This document shows, piece after piece, positions 28,001 through 36,619 of a stretch of DNA of 64,000 nt; positions within the stretch are counted from its first letter, which is position 1; each line of letters starts with the position of its first letter. The DNA lies in assembly GCA_049840875.1 (NCBI GenBank), contig JASGJE010000006.1, forward strand, positions 1 through 64,000, in the 5' to 3' direction. This DNA is from JAFDYH01 sp049840875 (GTDB lineage: Bacteria; Bacteroidota; Bacteroidia; Chitinophagales; Chitinophagaceae). Made by a program: the position numbers and the translations under genes. The notes under the pieces were generated by a model. It did not search any database and was not told where the DNA came from. It saw only the letters and a program-made list of their open reading frames with translations.

Positions 28001-28675
28001 GTGACACGCAAAAAATTCCTGACCTATAAATCGTTTGGCGAAGCAACTTTCCAGGATCTTTTTACAGCAGAACAATTAAAAGATGTACTTGAATTGCAGG
28101 CGAATGATTTTTACAGTTGTTTATTGAAAAATAATGGCAATGGGAAATTTGAATTAATACCTCTGCCAGTTGCAGCGCAATTGGCTCCTTTATATGGAAT
28201 GATAGTCGATGATTTTAATAATGATGGCAATCTCGATGTTGCCATATGTGGTAATGATTTTGGAACTGAAGTTACCAACGGGCGATATGATGCAATGAAT
28301 GGCTTGCTTCTTACCGGAGATGGTAAAGGAAATTTCGCACCAAAAAGTATAGTGGAAAGTGGGTTGTTCATTCCAGGTGATGCAAAGGCTTTGGTACGAT
28401 TAAGAGGAGCAAATGATAACTACCTGGTGGCCGCCTCGCAAAACAAAGGGCCGCTTAAGTTATTTAACAGCAGGTCTGCGAATAAAAAAATTATTCCATT
28501 AAATCCTGACGATAAAACAATTTCAATTACACTTGCAAATGGTCTTACCCGGAAAGAAGAAGTTTATTTCGGCAATTCATTTCTTTCGCAATCGTCTTTG
28601 TTTATTAACATGAATCCTTCAATCAAAAAAATAGAAGTTATTAATACGAAAGGGCAGAAAAGAACAATTCAATAA
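25091..28675 (+). CDS. Giant FG-GAP/VCBS lipoprotein with an ASPIC/UnbV domain
   Basis: A protein of about 1,194 residues. The signal is a lipoprotein type (LLFFLACPCVLFFASCNSS). Two large blocks of FG-GAP/VCBS repeats with calcium loops (DFDNDGLPD, DINNDGWKD, DYDNDGDLD, DFDNDGYRD, DADGDGDPD, DIDNDGDLD, DFNNDGNLD) form propellers on either side of an ASPIC/UnbV domain at about residues 534-600 (GFGAWAEIYYDSSKMQVYENS, GLGKTTVIDSVVIRWP). Such proteins are usual surface lipoproteins of Bacteroidota; their role is not settled. A TTG further upstream (25046) is in frame, but the ATG at 25091 gives a proper signal. It converges with the alkD-like gene with one base between stops. Confidence 0.85.
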   Translation: MTTPMRLLFFLACPCVLFFASCNSSTTLFKKISPDQSGIHFNNVVIENDSVNPMDLEFLYNGGGVGVGDFDNDGLPDLYFTASTTSNKLYLNKGNFKFSDITEEAKVKGDGEWFNAVSVVDINNDGWKDIYLSASILKDPSHRKNLLYINQGLDKNKVPVFKEMAAEYGLADTSLSVHAAFFDYDNDGDLDMYLVTTKLARRDAQSFNSNHAKDTSLVDYDKLFRCDWNDSLKHPVYTDVSKEAGIHHPGFGLGIAVADINKDGWKDIYVTNDFYSSDLLYINNKNGTFSEKSKECLKHTSQSAMGNDIADINNDGLADIISVDMAAEDNYRKKKNMAGNNYNVYRNMLWQGYMLQYARNTLQLNMGPRVNGEDSIGEPVFGDIGFYAGVAETDWSWTPSLADFDNDGYRDLLVTNGYPKDVTDHDFLAYRNETGAIASKQQLIAEIPQIKIPNYAFRNTGKLQFENMTQQWGLSEPSFSSGAVYVDLDNDGDLDYVINNINEEATVYENTLNSPGKVNANYLSVQFEGSPQNRNGFGAWAEIYYDSSKMQVYENSPYRGYLSTVDDKAYFGLGKTTVIDSVVIRWPNFTKQVLTKVPVNQVLKVNIKNAAIPDSWTTPVKTSQSYFSDITAVSGIDFVHKETDYIDFNRERLLPHKLSQYGPGLAAADVDKNGLDDIYVGGNSNNPGRFYLQQADGKFIAKDLPLTSATNKPEQMGLLFFDADGDGDPDLYCASGSNEFTENTSYYQDVLYVNDGKGNFTIDSLALPQNFTSKSCVKAADIDNDGDLDLFIGGRVLPGSYPKAVSSYIYRNDSKDGKIKFTDITDEVAKGLKDVGLVCDAIWTDFDNDGAIDLILAGEWMPVTFFKNKNGHFENITEQTGVAKQSGWWNSIAAGDFDNDGDMDYIVGNLGKNSFYRANDQYPAHIYGKDFDNNRSFDAIPTIFLKDKGQQGQMKEFTAQNRDDIVEQLPVTRKKFLTYKSFGEATFQDLFTAEQLKDVLELQANDFYSCLLKNNGNGKFELIPLPVAAQLAPLYGMIVDDFNNDGNLDVAICGNDFGTEVTNGRYDAMNGLLLTGDGKGNFAPKSIVESGLFIPGDAKALVRLRGANDNYLVAASQNKGPLKLFNSRSANKKIIPLNPDDKTISITLANGLTRKEEVYFGNSFLSQSSLFINMNPSIKKIEVINTKGQKRTIQ

Positions 28676-28676
28676 A

Positions 28677-29486
28677 TCAGGATTTTAGAGATTTACCTGA
28701 ATACATATAATGTTCACGGGATTTTTTATCAAGCTTCTCGATAGCAGCCCGTAAAAGTGTTCGTGGCATTCCTGCTGCATGTTTGTCCAGAAAAGCCAAT
28801 AGTTGTTGCCGGTCTTTATCGCCTGCAAAACGAAGCATCCATCCTGTCGCTTTATGCACTAAATCTTCTTTATCGTTTAAGAGCAATTCAGCGATCCTGA
28901 ACGTATCATCTGTCTGCCCGTTGCGAATGAAATAGCAGGTACTCACTATCGCTGTTCTTCTCTCCCACAAATTTTTCGACCGTACAAGCTTATATAAAAT
29001 TGTCCGTGGTTTATCAAATAAATAACGGCCCGTCATATGCAAGCATCCAAGATCAACAAGATCCCAGTTATTGATACGATCATGGCGTTTTATATACAGA
29101 TCAAAAAAATCTTTGCGTCTTTGTTCGCTTGTCTTATTGTAACGCGATTCCTTATCCATGATGCTCACAGCGCCAGCTCGTATTTCATGAATCGGGCTCT
29201 CCATTAATTTTTCAATTTCACGTATAGGCATACCTCGAAATGAAACGGCTATTTTGAAAAGCTGGCCCATTTTAATGCCGATAAACTGATCCCCTTCTCC
29301 ATATTGGCCTGCCTCAGTTTTAAAATAACGTTGAATCTTCTTTTGTTCTTCGGCAGATTGATAAGACTTTACTTGCTCAATGAATTGTTTTGCACTAAGG
29401 GCCTCCTTCGAAAGTTCAGGTTTCCGCTCCCGTGATGAAGTGTTTGCAGATTTTTTGTTGGTCTTGTTTCGTATGGCCTTGCTCAA
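28677..29486 (-). CDS. AlkD-type DNA alkylation repair protein
   Basis: A 269-residue HEAT-like repeat DNA glycosylase of the AlkC/AlkD group, which removes positively charged alkylated bases such as 3-methyladenine and 7-methylguanine. Recognisable parts are INNWDLVDLG (Trp and Asp of the active cleft), LWERRTAIVSTCYFIRNG and DLVHKATGWMLRFAG, with MPRTLLRAAIEKL at the end. The basic N-terminal 40 residues are not part of the fold. The only available start in the frame is TTG at 29486, because a stop codon lies two codons upstream. Confidence 0.88.
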   Translation of the reverse strand: MSKAIRNKTNKKSANTSSRERKPELSKEALSAKQFIEQVKSYQSAEEQKKIQRYFKTEAGQYGEGDQFIGIKMGQLFKIAVSFRGMPIREIEKLMESPIHEIRAGAVSIMDKESRYNKTSEQRRKDFFDLYIKRHDRINNWDLVDLGCLHMTGRYLFDKPRTILYKLVRSKNLWERRTAIVSTCYFIRNGQTDDTFRIAELLLNDKEDLVHKATGWMLRFAGDKDRQQLLAFLDKHAAGMPRTLLRAAIEKLDKKSREHYMYSGKSLKS

Positions 29487-29510
29487 TTGTTAAGAATTTG
29501 CAGAAATACT

Positions 29511-30233
29511 TTATGGATTAAACATAGCATCAGCAACTTCCTCGTTCAATTTTACTTCATTGATAGTAATATCCAATACTGTCTGGCCCTTCGTTTTGCA
29601 GGTAATTCTGAATGGAAGAAAGACTGAATCAACTGGTTTATAGTCTGAATAAAAAATATCGAGAGCGCTATGGTCGAGTTCTGTATTTTTTGCAATAGCC
29701 TCTTTTTTCAGCAAGGCATAATTCTCGGCGTCAAAAAACCATGTTTCAATAGCGCCATCTTTACGGGTGAGTTTTATTTTATAACAAAGATGATGATTGA
29801 CCGAATCTTTTCCTTCATACTTCAGTTGATGACCTTTTGTTTTATAATTTATAAACGGACTTTCTAATTCTACATCCGATTCATTCGCCATTGCTTTTGC
29901 ATTCTTGCCGGTTAGTACTGTTTTCTTAGTTTCTTTTTTAAATCCGTCGATCCGCCAGCCTTCCTTGCCATTGAAAGCCTGTTCAAATGATTTTCCTTTA
30001 AAGCTTACTATGTATCGATACAGGTCAGGTCGCTTTGAAAAAGATTGAAATGGAAATTCTGCACCACCGTAATTATAGGTTCCTGAACTTGTAATTGTAT
30101 TCACCTTCACCCAAGCATCTTTACCGCCGGTGAAATCAACATACTTCGATACGATTTCATCTGCTGTTTGTGCGAAACAGTTAAGAACAATAACGATGGC
30201 AATGAATGAAGAAGTTATTTTTTTGCGCAGCAT
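29511..30233 (-). CDS. Exported LolA-like beta-sheet protein
   Basis: A 240-residue protein with a signal peptide (MLRKKITSSFIAIVIVLNCFAQ) and a mature part starting TADEIVSKYVDFTGGKDAW. This opening and the following alternating strands (GTYNYGGAEFPFQSFSKRPDLYRY, GWRIDGF, PFINYKTKGHQLKYEGKD, AIETWFFDAENYALLKKE) are typical of LolA/outer membrane lipoprotein-sorting fold proteins of Bacteroidota. It would bind a lipid or lipoprotein in the periplasm; a specific role is not known. The ATG at 30233 is chosen over an in-frame TTG two codons upstream. Confidence 0.7.
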   Translation of the reverse strand: MLRKKITSSFIAIVIVLNCFAQTADEIVSKYVDFTGGKDAWVKVNTITSSGTYNYGGAEFPFQSFSKRPDLYRYIVSFKGKSFEQAFNGKEGWRIDGFKKETKKTVLTGKNAKAMANESDVELESPFINYKTKGHQLKYEGKDSVNHHLCYKIKLTRKDGAIETWFFDAENYALLKKEAIAKNTELDHSALDIFYSDYKPVDSVFLPFRITCKTKGQTVLDITINEVKLNEEVADAMFNP

Positions 30234-30252
30234 GAGCAAGAATTATAGACTG

Positions 30253-30260
30253 CAAACATA
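30253..30260 (-). promoter_or_regulatory. -7 promoter element upstream of the LolA-like gene
   Basis: On the minus strand TATGTTTG, an exact TAnnTTTG match, 19 bases before the ATG at 30233. No -33 box at the expected distance. Confidence 0.5.
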
Positions 30261-30327
30261 ATAATTGGCCGACTCTCCTGTTCTAAATTTTATTTCAGGG
30301 GTAAGCGTATGCCAGTCAGGCAAATAT

Positions 30328-32304
30328 TTACATTCTCTTTATACGAAACACAGAGAAAGAGTAAGGCTTCAAGTCAAGGTTTATTTTTTTTCCTTTTATA
30401 GTTATCATTGATTCTTTTGGAGCAACAATTTCAGGGTTGGTAAACGAATTGATGCTGTAAAGATCATCGCTTTGCAGCAAGATCAGCTTTGCAGTAGCGG
30501 CGATTTTCTTCGCACTTTCAAAAGCAATGGCAGTTGACTGCTGTTTGCCCGAAGCGTTTACTACTTTCAAAATAATTTCATTGGTGGCAGCATCCAGCGC
30601 AGCCGATGCATATAAACTATCCTGGCCGGCCACTACATCATTATTCATCGTCACCGGCAACACATTGGTTCCTTTATTTGTTGAATACAATTGCTGAACA
30701 TAATAATCCGGTGTGCCATAAGTTTGAAGGTTATTCACCCATATCAGGTCTGGCGTCCATTGCCACGCATCGGTATGTGCGAACAGTGGCGCATAGGAAG
30801 CCATTGATACAACATCTGCATTGCGTTCGAGACCGGTCATAAAAGCGGCTTCAGATAAGGCGGTGATCCAGCAGTTCTTGTTTTGTATACTCACCGTATG
30901 ATCGCTTTGCGCCGCATATTCACCACCGAAAATTTTTGAGCCGTTACGCGGATAATTATCATATCGTTTGGCGTTGGCAAAAAACCACTCCGGCCGGCGA
31001 TAATAATGTTCATCAATGATATCGGCATTCATTGACCGTAATTCTTTATTGAGATAGTCAAACCGTTCTCCGTTGGGATCAGTACCCGAACTGTTTACAA
31101 TTTTGAAAGAAGGATATTTTGCTTTTATTGCTTTGGTAAAAATTTTCAACCGCTCTACATATTGCGGTCCCCAGTTTTCATTACCGACCCCCATCATTTT
31201 CAAATTGAATGGTTTCGGATGTCCCATATCGGTTCGTACTTTACCCCATTTCGTAGTAGCATCGCCGTTAGCAAATTCTATCAGATCCAGCGCATCCAGC
31301 ACATAGGGATCGAGTTCATCCAATGTCGCCACCTCTGCTGAGTTAAACTGGCAGGCCATACCGCAATTAAGAATCGGCAAAGGCTCTGCACCGATATCTT
31401 CGGCTAATTGAAAATATTCATAAAAGCCAAGCCCGAATGATTGAAAATAATCTGGCGCGGGTCGATGGGCGAATTCATAGTTCCAACGGTTAATAATCAA
31501 TTGTCTTTCTTCAAGAGGGCCAATCGTTTTTTTCCATTGATAGCGAAGTGATAAGTCAAACCCTTCTACAATACAACCACCAGGAAAACGAATAAAGCCA
31601 GGTTTCAAATCCGCAAGACGCTGCACCATATCTGCACGCATACCACCCGGTCGATTCTTCCACGTATCAGAAGGAAATAATGAAATCATATCGAGATCAA
31701 TCACACCATTCCCTTCAAACCAGATATTCATTTTTGCTTTTTCCTCTGTTGTATTGGAAGTAAAACTTGCCGTCAATTTTTTCCATGTATCACCAGTTTG
31801 TTCAGGAGTAATTGTTGTACTACCAAGAATTTTGCCTGTGCTGTCAGATAATTCAACGTGCATCTTTATTCCACTGCCGGCCTGCCGATACGATGCAGAG
31901 AAATCATAACGAAGATCTTTCTTGATGCCCATTCCTCTGAAACCTTCATTGGATATACTGAGATCACCTTGCGCTGCATTCTCTACTGTTACTCTTAAAA
32001 AGCGAGGATTCGCTGTATTTTCTTCTTTACGATTTGTAACCAATACTGCGCCTTCATTGAATTTCTTTTGCTTTACCGTCCAGCCCATCATCGGTTTGAA
32101 AAATTCAAACGAACGATTTTTTACTAATTCTGCGTAGATACCACCATCCGCACCAAAGTTGATGTCTTCAAAAAATACACCCCACATTGTTGGTTGTATT
32201 TCGGCGCCGGGCTTGTCCGCTTTTACAACAAGTGTAAGTTGTGCTTTTAAATAAACACTGACGATCAGTGAAACACCAATCAAAACAAAACGGATAGTTT
32301 TCAT
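30328..32304 (-). CDS. GH51 alpha-L-arabinofuranosidase with an N-terminal carbohydrate-binding-like domain
   Basis: A 658-residue exported enzyme. After the signal peptide (MKTIRFVLIGVSLIVSVYLKAQ) comes the GH51 opening ADKPGAEIQPTMWGVFFEDINF, then a jelly-roll insert (about residues 85-205, CBM4/9-like, with YDFSASYRQAGSG and GVIDLDMISLFP). The catalytic barrel follows, with FIRFPGGCIVEGFD, GVGNENWGPQYVE (acid/base Glu) and KIFGGEYAAQ (nucleophile Glu), and a C-terminal beta domain. It releases arabinose from plant arabinans or arabinoxylans. The frame continues 10 codons upstream, but the chosen ATG gives the best signal. A second GH51 gene lies 51 bases upstream in the operon. Confidence 0.93.
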   Translation of the reverse strand: MKTIRFVLIGVSLIVSVYLKAQLTLVVKADKPGAEIQPTMWGVFFEDINFGADGGIYAELVKNRSFEFFKPMMGWTVKQKKFNEGAVLVTNRKEENTANPRFLRVTVENAAQGDLSISNEGFRGMGIKKDLRYDFSASYRQAGSGIKMHVELSDSTGKILGSTTITPEQTGDTWKKLTASFTSNTTEEKAKMNIWFEGNGVIDLDMISLFPSDTWKNRPGGMRADMVQRLADLKPGFIRFPGGCIVEGFDLSLRYQWKKTIGPLEERQLIINRWNYEFAHRPAPDYFQSFGLGFYEYFQLAEDIGAEPLPILNCGMACQFNSAEVATLDELDPYVLDALDLIEFANGDATTKWGKVRTDMGHPKPFNLKMMGVGNENWGPQYVERLKIFTKAIKAKYPSFKIVNSSGTDPNGERFDYLNKELRSMNADIIDEHYYRRPEWFFANAKRYDNYPRNGSKIFGGEYAAQSDHTVSIQNKNCWITALSEAAFMTGLERNADVVSMASYAPLFAHTDAWQWTPDLIWVNNLQTYGTPDYYVQQLYSTNKGTNVLPVTMNNDVVAGQDSLYASAALDAATNEIILKVVNASGKQQSTAIAFESAKKIAATAKLILLQSDDLYSINSFTNPEIVAPKESMITIKGKKINLDLKPYSFSVFRIKRM

Positions 32305-32355
32305 GCAAGCAAAATTTATCGTTATGATTTTCAAATCTGTTTTAGAAACCTAATA

Positions 32356-33900
32356 CTATTCGAGCTCCAATACCACAACGGAGAATGGAGGCAATTTTAC
32401 ATTCAGACTATTATTCTTCAATTCAGTGCCTTTGAAATCTGCAGGTTTTATTTTATCCGGTGTATCGAATGTGTTGCAGTCTTGCAACTTTGGTGAGGTT
32501 AAAATTCTTCCTTTCACAGATTTGAATTTTGTTTCACCAAAACTTACGGCAACCGATTGTTGTTTTTTCGAATCAATGTTCACCAGAGATAAATGTACTT
32601 TTCCGGTACTGTCTTTTGATGCCGAAGCAGATACCGCTGGTACGCTGGCTCCATTGAAAGTGTAATTCTCTGTCTTGATTGTTACCGGTAATAGCGTTGC
32701 ATTCTGATGTACATTGTACATTTCCATTACATGGTATGTCGGTGTAAGAATCATTTTCTCTTTATCTGTAAGAATGACTGCTTGCAATACATTTACACAT
32801 TGCGCCAGGTTGGCCATGCGTACTCTTTCCGCATGATTATTAAAGATGTTCAATGTCATTCCTGCGATCATTGCATCACGCATGGTATTCTGTTGGTATA
32901 AAAATCCAGGATTTGTTCCGGGCTCTACATCATACCATCCACCCCACTCATCTACTACCAATGCAATCTTTTTCTTCGGATCATATTTATCCATGATAGC
33001 AGAATGTTTGGAAACAAGCTCTTCCATTTTCCAGGCCTGTTGCATAATCGTGAAATACTGCTCTTCACTGTAATTGGTCGCTGAACTTTTCTTGTTCCAG
33101 TCAATTACAGAATAGTGATGCATCGCCACACCGCCGAGCATATGTGCCGGTATATTCTTCATCAATGTCTCAGTCCAGTTATAATCTGCATCACTTGCAC
33201 CTGAAGCAATCAACATCAGTTTACCGGTATTTTCCCAATCACTCATAAATGTTGTGTACTTGCGAAATTCATCGGCGTAATATTCAGGTCGCATATTACC
33301 ACCGCATCCCCATGCTTCATTACCAATTCCCCAAAGCTTTACCTGCCAGGGCAATTCACGTCCATTCTTTTTTCTCCAGTCACTCATTGGCCCGCGGCCA
33401 TTGAAGTTTACATATTGTACCCAATCTGAAAGTTCCTGTGGTGTACCGCTTCCGACGTTTCCTGATATGTATGGTTCAGCCCCGAGTTCCTCGCACATAT
33501 TGAGAAAGTCATGTGTTCCAAAACTATTATCTTCTGTAACGCCTCCCCACCAACGGTTGACGATCATTGGTCGTTGATCTTTGGGGCCAACTCCATCTTT
33601 CCAATGATAAGTATCGGCGAAACATCCGCCGGGCCAGCGAAGATTGGGGATCTTTAATTTTCTCAACGCTTGTATGATATCATTGCGTACTCCATTCGTG
33701 TTGGGGATCTTACTTGTATCTCCAACATAAAATCCTCCATAAATACAATGACCGAGATGCTCTGCAAAATGGCCATAGATATGTTTGCTGATAATAGTTC
33801 CTGTCGCGCTGGCATTTACGGCAACCGTTGCTTGCTGAGCGCTGGTGGCAATTACAATAGCTGATGATAATAACAGGGATGAAAGCAATCGTCTTTTCAT
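32356..33900 (-). CDS. GH51 alpha-L-arabinofuranosidase
   Basis: A 514-residue exported enzyme with the signal MKRRLLSSLLLSSAIVIATSAQ. The compact GH51 architecture is visible: ISKHIYGHFAEHLGHCIYGG near the N-terminus, NLRWPGGCFADTYHW, WGIGNEAWGCGG (acid/base Glu) and ALVVDEWGGWYD (nucleophile Glu), then the beta-sandwich end. It is closer to the classical bacterial intracellular-type arabinofuranosidases than its neighbour, so the two probably cut different linkages. The frame extends 28 codons upstream without a signal-like sequence; the ATG at 33900 is chosen. Confidence 0.94.
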   Translation of the reverse strand: MKRRLLSSLLLSSAIVIATSAQQATVAVNASATGTIISKHIYGHFAEHLGHCIYGGFYVGDTSKIPNTNGVRNDIIQALRKLKIPNLRWPGGCFADTYHWKDGVGPKDQRPMIVNRWWGGVTEDNSFGTHDFLNMCEELGAEPYISGNVGSGTPQELSDWVQYVNFNGRGPMSDWRKKNGRELPWQVKLWGIGNEAWGCGGNMRPEYYADEFRKYTTFMSDWENTGKLMLIASGASDADYNWTETLMKNIPAHMLGGVAMHHYSVIDWNKKSSATNYSEEQYFTIMQQAWKMEELVSKHSAIMDKYDPKKKIALVVDEWGGWYDVEPGTNPGFLYQQNTMRDAMIAGMTLNIFNNHAERVRMANLAQCVNVLQAVILTDKEKMILTPTYHVMEMYNVHQNATLLPVTIKTENYTFNGASVPAVSASASKDSTGKVHLSLVNIDSKKQQSVAVSFGETKFKSVKGRILTSPKLQDCNTFDTPDKIKPADFKGTELKNNSLNVKLPPFSVVVLELE

Positions 33901-34057
33901 TATGTGTTGTTTTTTGTTGGGAACAAAAGGTCTCGTCTTCGTTGGTTTTATCGCAACGATTAAAAATAAGTGTATTTTTGACAACTAAAAAATTGAAGAG
34001 AGGCCTGATCCCTCATGCTGGTTATTTTTAAGGGAATCACGAGACTATTCACTAAAA

Positions 34058-35032
34058 TTATTTTTGATTTTCTGTTGCCAACATTGCCAATGAAAGTGCA
34101 GCATAATCGCCAATGCTCTCCTGTAAACCAGCAGGAGTTATTTTGCAATGTTTCGCTGAATCAGGAATTGCTTCCTTATTTATCACTTCCAGCATAGATG
34201 GATCGATCAAATCCCTGGCCCTTCCATAAATACTTCCGAGGATGATTATATCTGGGTTCAGTATATCGATAAACAATGATAATGCTCTGCCTAAATAATA
34301 GCCACAAATTTTATAAACCTCTTTAGCGGTTTCATCACCAGCATACGCTGCTTCGGCAATCGACTTCGCCGTTATCCCTGAAATATCTTCTAATGATTTA
34401 CAAAATGTAACGGTTTCGCCTAGTTGTAGTTTCTCTCTTGCTTTTATTTGTCCTATTTGTGCAATACCACCGCCACTGCAAAATCCTTCAAATGATCCGG
34501 CTTTACCAAAGCCTACCGGTCCCATTTCAGCCAGCCGGATATGACCAACTTCACCGGCAAGATCTGTTTTACCGGAATATAATTTTCCATTTAATACCAA
34601 TCCTGCCCCCATACCTGTACCAAACGTCAGAAATATCACGTTATCATATCCACGTCCCGCTCCGAATTTCCACTCTGCAACGGCGCAGGCATTTGCATCG
34701 TTTTGCAGAACAGTTGTTTTTCCAAATCTTTTCGTGCATAGTTCTACTATAGGGATGTTTATCCAACCCGGAAGATTTGGTGGCGATAAAATCATTCCAC
34801 GTTCACTGCTTAATGGTCCACCACAACTGATGCCAATGCTGCTGATCTCATCAACGGTAATATTTTTTCTCTTCAGCAATGCTTCTGCCGTTTTGAAAAG
34901 CAATTCTATCATTTCATACACGGGCTTATCCGTTGGCAATACTCTTTTATCAATAATCGCAATGTCGTGACTACTCTCTTTGCCAAGTATGACTGCGCAT
35001 TTTGTACCGCCAATATCAAATCCGAGAAGCAT
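34058..35032 (-). CDS. ROK family sugar kinase or regulator-like protein
   Basis: A 324-residue ROK protein. ATP-binding phosphate loop LGFDIGGTKCAVILG at the N-terminus, DNDANACAVAEW-type catalytic aspartate region (LQNDANACAVAEW), then FGTGMGAGLVLNGKLYSG and the histidine of GEVGHIRL. The zinc-cysteine cluster normal in ROK kinases is reduced to FEGFCSGGGIAQ, so the zinc site is probably lost or altered. No helix-turn-helix is present, so it is a kinase rather than a repressor. It sits between GH51 and GH32-like genes, so a released sugar is the likely substrate. Confidence 0.88.
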   Translation of the reverse strand: MLLGFDIGGTKCAVILGKESSHDIAIIDKRVLPTDKPVYEMIELLFKTAEALLKRKNITVDEISSIGISCGGPLSSERGMILSPPNLPGWINIPIVELCTKRFGKTTVLQNDANACAVAEWKFGAGRGYDNVIFLTFGTGMGAGLVLNGKLYSGKTDLAGEVGHIRLAEMGPVGFGKAGSFEGFCSGGGIAQIGQIKAREKLQLGETVTFCKSLEDISGITAKSIAEAAYAGDETAKEVYKICGYYLGRALSLFIDILNPDIIILGSIYGRARDLIDPSMLEVINKEAIPDSAKHCKITPAGLQESIGDYAALSLAMLATENQK

Positions 35033-35051
35033 TGCTTAAACTATTGTATTA

Positions 35052-36536
35052 TTAATTTGCAGATAGAATCAACGGCCGGATAGTTACATTTTTAAACCGC
35101 ACTTTACCGTGCCGTACGAAAAGCCACACACTATTTCCTTTACGCTCAATTAATCTGTTCACAATGCATCGTTTATTTCCAATGCACACATCAACAATAT
35201 CGCCTTTCAATATAATATCGAGAGTAACCGCTTTATCTAAAAAATCCAATCCCTGAATTTTCGTGTTGAACAATGAAACATCTTTATTATTTGGCGACAG
35301 GTTCAATGAATACCCATCATCTTCCGTTTTCGTTGATCTCACCGTAACGCCATAATCTCTCAAAATTCCTTCAGGCTCTATAGTCATAGTTATCCTGCAA
35401 TCTGCCGGCATATCTTTTACTTGTATTGCAGCTAATCCATTCGGAGAATTTATTTCGTAAGAATTATGCCCGATGATTTTTGTTTTATCATCCATTACAG
35501 GATTGAGTGGTACTTCGTTTCCCGTTGCAGGAATCAATTCAGGAACAAATTTCGAATCTAATGTTCCGTCATTTTCCTGTGTCAGTTCCCGTAGTAAAGC
35601 ATTACCCCCGAAGATTTCACCTCCGTCATCTTTATTATCGTGGCGACTGGGTATCCAGCCTGCGGATATTCTGCGATTATTTTTAAACGCTGCTATTTTT
35701 ACTACGTTGCTCCATTCTTCTTTCAATACCTGGCTTTTCGGATATTGCCACGGACCATATTGCTTTTTTGATTTCAGATAATACGTATCTCCTCCTTGTC
35801 CATAAACGATATAATACCAATCATTCCACTTAAAATAATCAGGACATTCAGGTACATCCGTCTGATTGGTAATGATGGGTTTCAATATTTCCCATTGTTT
35901 GAGATCTTTTGAAACGAGATGAACCAACGCTCCCGTTTCACCCAGGTTCATACTATCATTTTCCGTTGCGCTTGAAACAAACAAATGAAAATTACCGGAA
36001 CTGTCTACAAATACTTTGGGATCACGAAAATTGCGTTGGTTATAGCCCGGCGCTGATTTGTAAAAAGGATTTGGTTTTTGTTTATCAAAGTGAATACCAT
36101 CATTACTAACGGCATAGCTTAACTGTTCGTTTACTTTTCCATTGTTATCGATCAGGCGTGTTGCGTAAAATGCATAGAATTTCGATTTATAATACACAAC
36201 GGAGCCGGTGCAAATTGATTTTTCCCATTCTTCATCAGTGCCAATCACAATCGGGTAGTATTTCCAATTAATTAAATCATTTGACGTGCTCAGCGTCCAT
36301 TGATGGCCACCCAATCCATTCAATGCATGGTGATGGCCCGAATCGAGCAACCAATAGAGGTAGTAAGTACCTTCATGATAAAACGGAATGCAATCACCAA
36401 CAAAACGTTCACCGCTTGGTTTAAAGTACTGAACCGATTTTCCCTGTTCAGGTGCGGGATCATATCGCACACCAACCTGGCTATGCAAATGAATAAATAT
36501 GCTGATAAGGAAAAGAAAGAAAAGAATCTTTTTCAT
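35052..36536 (-). CDS. GH32-like (clan GH-J) glycoside hydrolase
   Basis: A 494-residue exported enzyme with signal MKKILFFLFLISIFIHLHSQ. The five-bladed propeller has FVGDCIPFYHEGTYYLYW (candidate nucleophile Asp), the RDP motif in NFRDPKVF (transition-state Asp) and the EC motif in VPECPDYF (acid/base Glu). The C-terminal 130 residues form the beta-sandwich usual for GH32 (YGVTVRSTKTEDDGYSLNL, VWLFVRHGKVRFKNV). The canonical NDPNG motif of invertases is absent, so substrate cannot be assigned; a beta-fructosidase or related activity is possible. It is 19 bases upstream of the ROK kinase gene. Confidence 0.8.
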   Translation of the reverse strand: MKKILFFLFLISIFIHLHSQVGVRYDPAPEQGKSVQYFKPSGERFVGDCIPFYHEGTYYLYWLLDSGHHHALNGLGGHQWTLSTSNDLINWKYYPIVIGTDEEWEKSICTGSVVYYKSKFYAFYATRLIDNNGKVNEQLSYAVSNDGIHFDKQKPNPFYKSAPGYNQRNFRDPKVFVDSSGNFHLFVSSATENDSMNLGETGALVHLVSKDLKQWEILKPIITNQTDVPECPDYFKWNDWYYIVYGQGGDTYYLKSKKQYGPWQYPKSQVLKEEWSNVVKIAAFKNNRRISAGWIPSRHDNKDDGGEIFGGNALLRELTQENDGTLDSKFVPELIPATGNEVPLNPVMDDKTKIIGHNSYEINSPNGLAAIQVKDMPADCRITMTIEPEGILRDYGVTVRSTKTEDDGYSLNLSPNNKDVSLFNTKIQGLDFLDKAVTLDIILKGDIVDVCIGNKRCIVNRLIERKGNSVWLFVRHGKVRFKNVTIRPLILSAN

Positions 36537-36619
36537 ATAGAACGCTTTGAAATCCCAATAAAGATATTGAGTGGCGTTCTGATTCTGAATAAAAATTGTA
36601 AGGCTTTACTGTTGCCTTC

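Noticed and set aside
36537..36619. Hidden LuxR DNA-binding domain after the receiver gene (frameshift)
   Set aside because: No frame in this short stretch shows a convincing LuxR helix-turn-helix; there is also too little DNA before the next gene.
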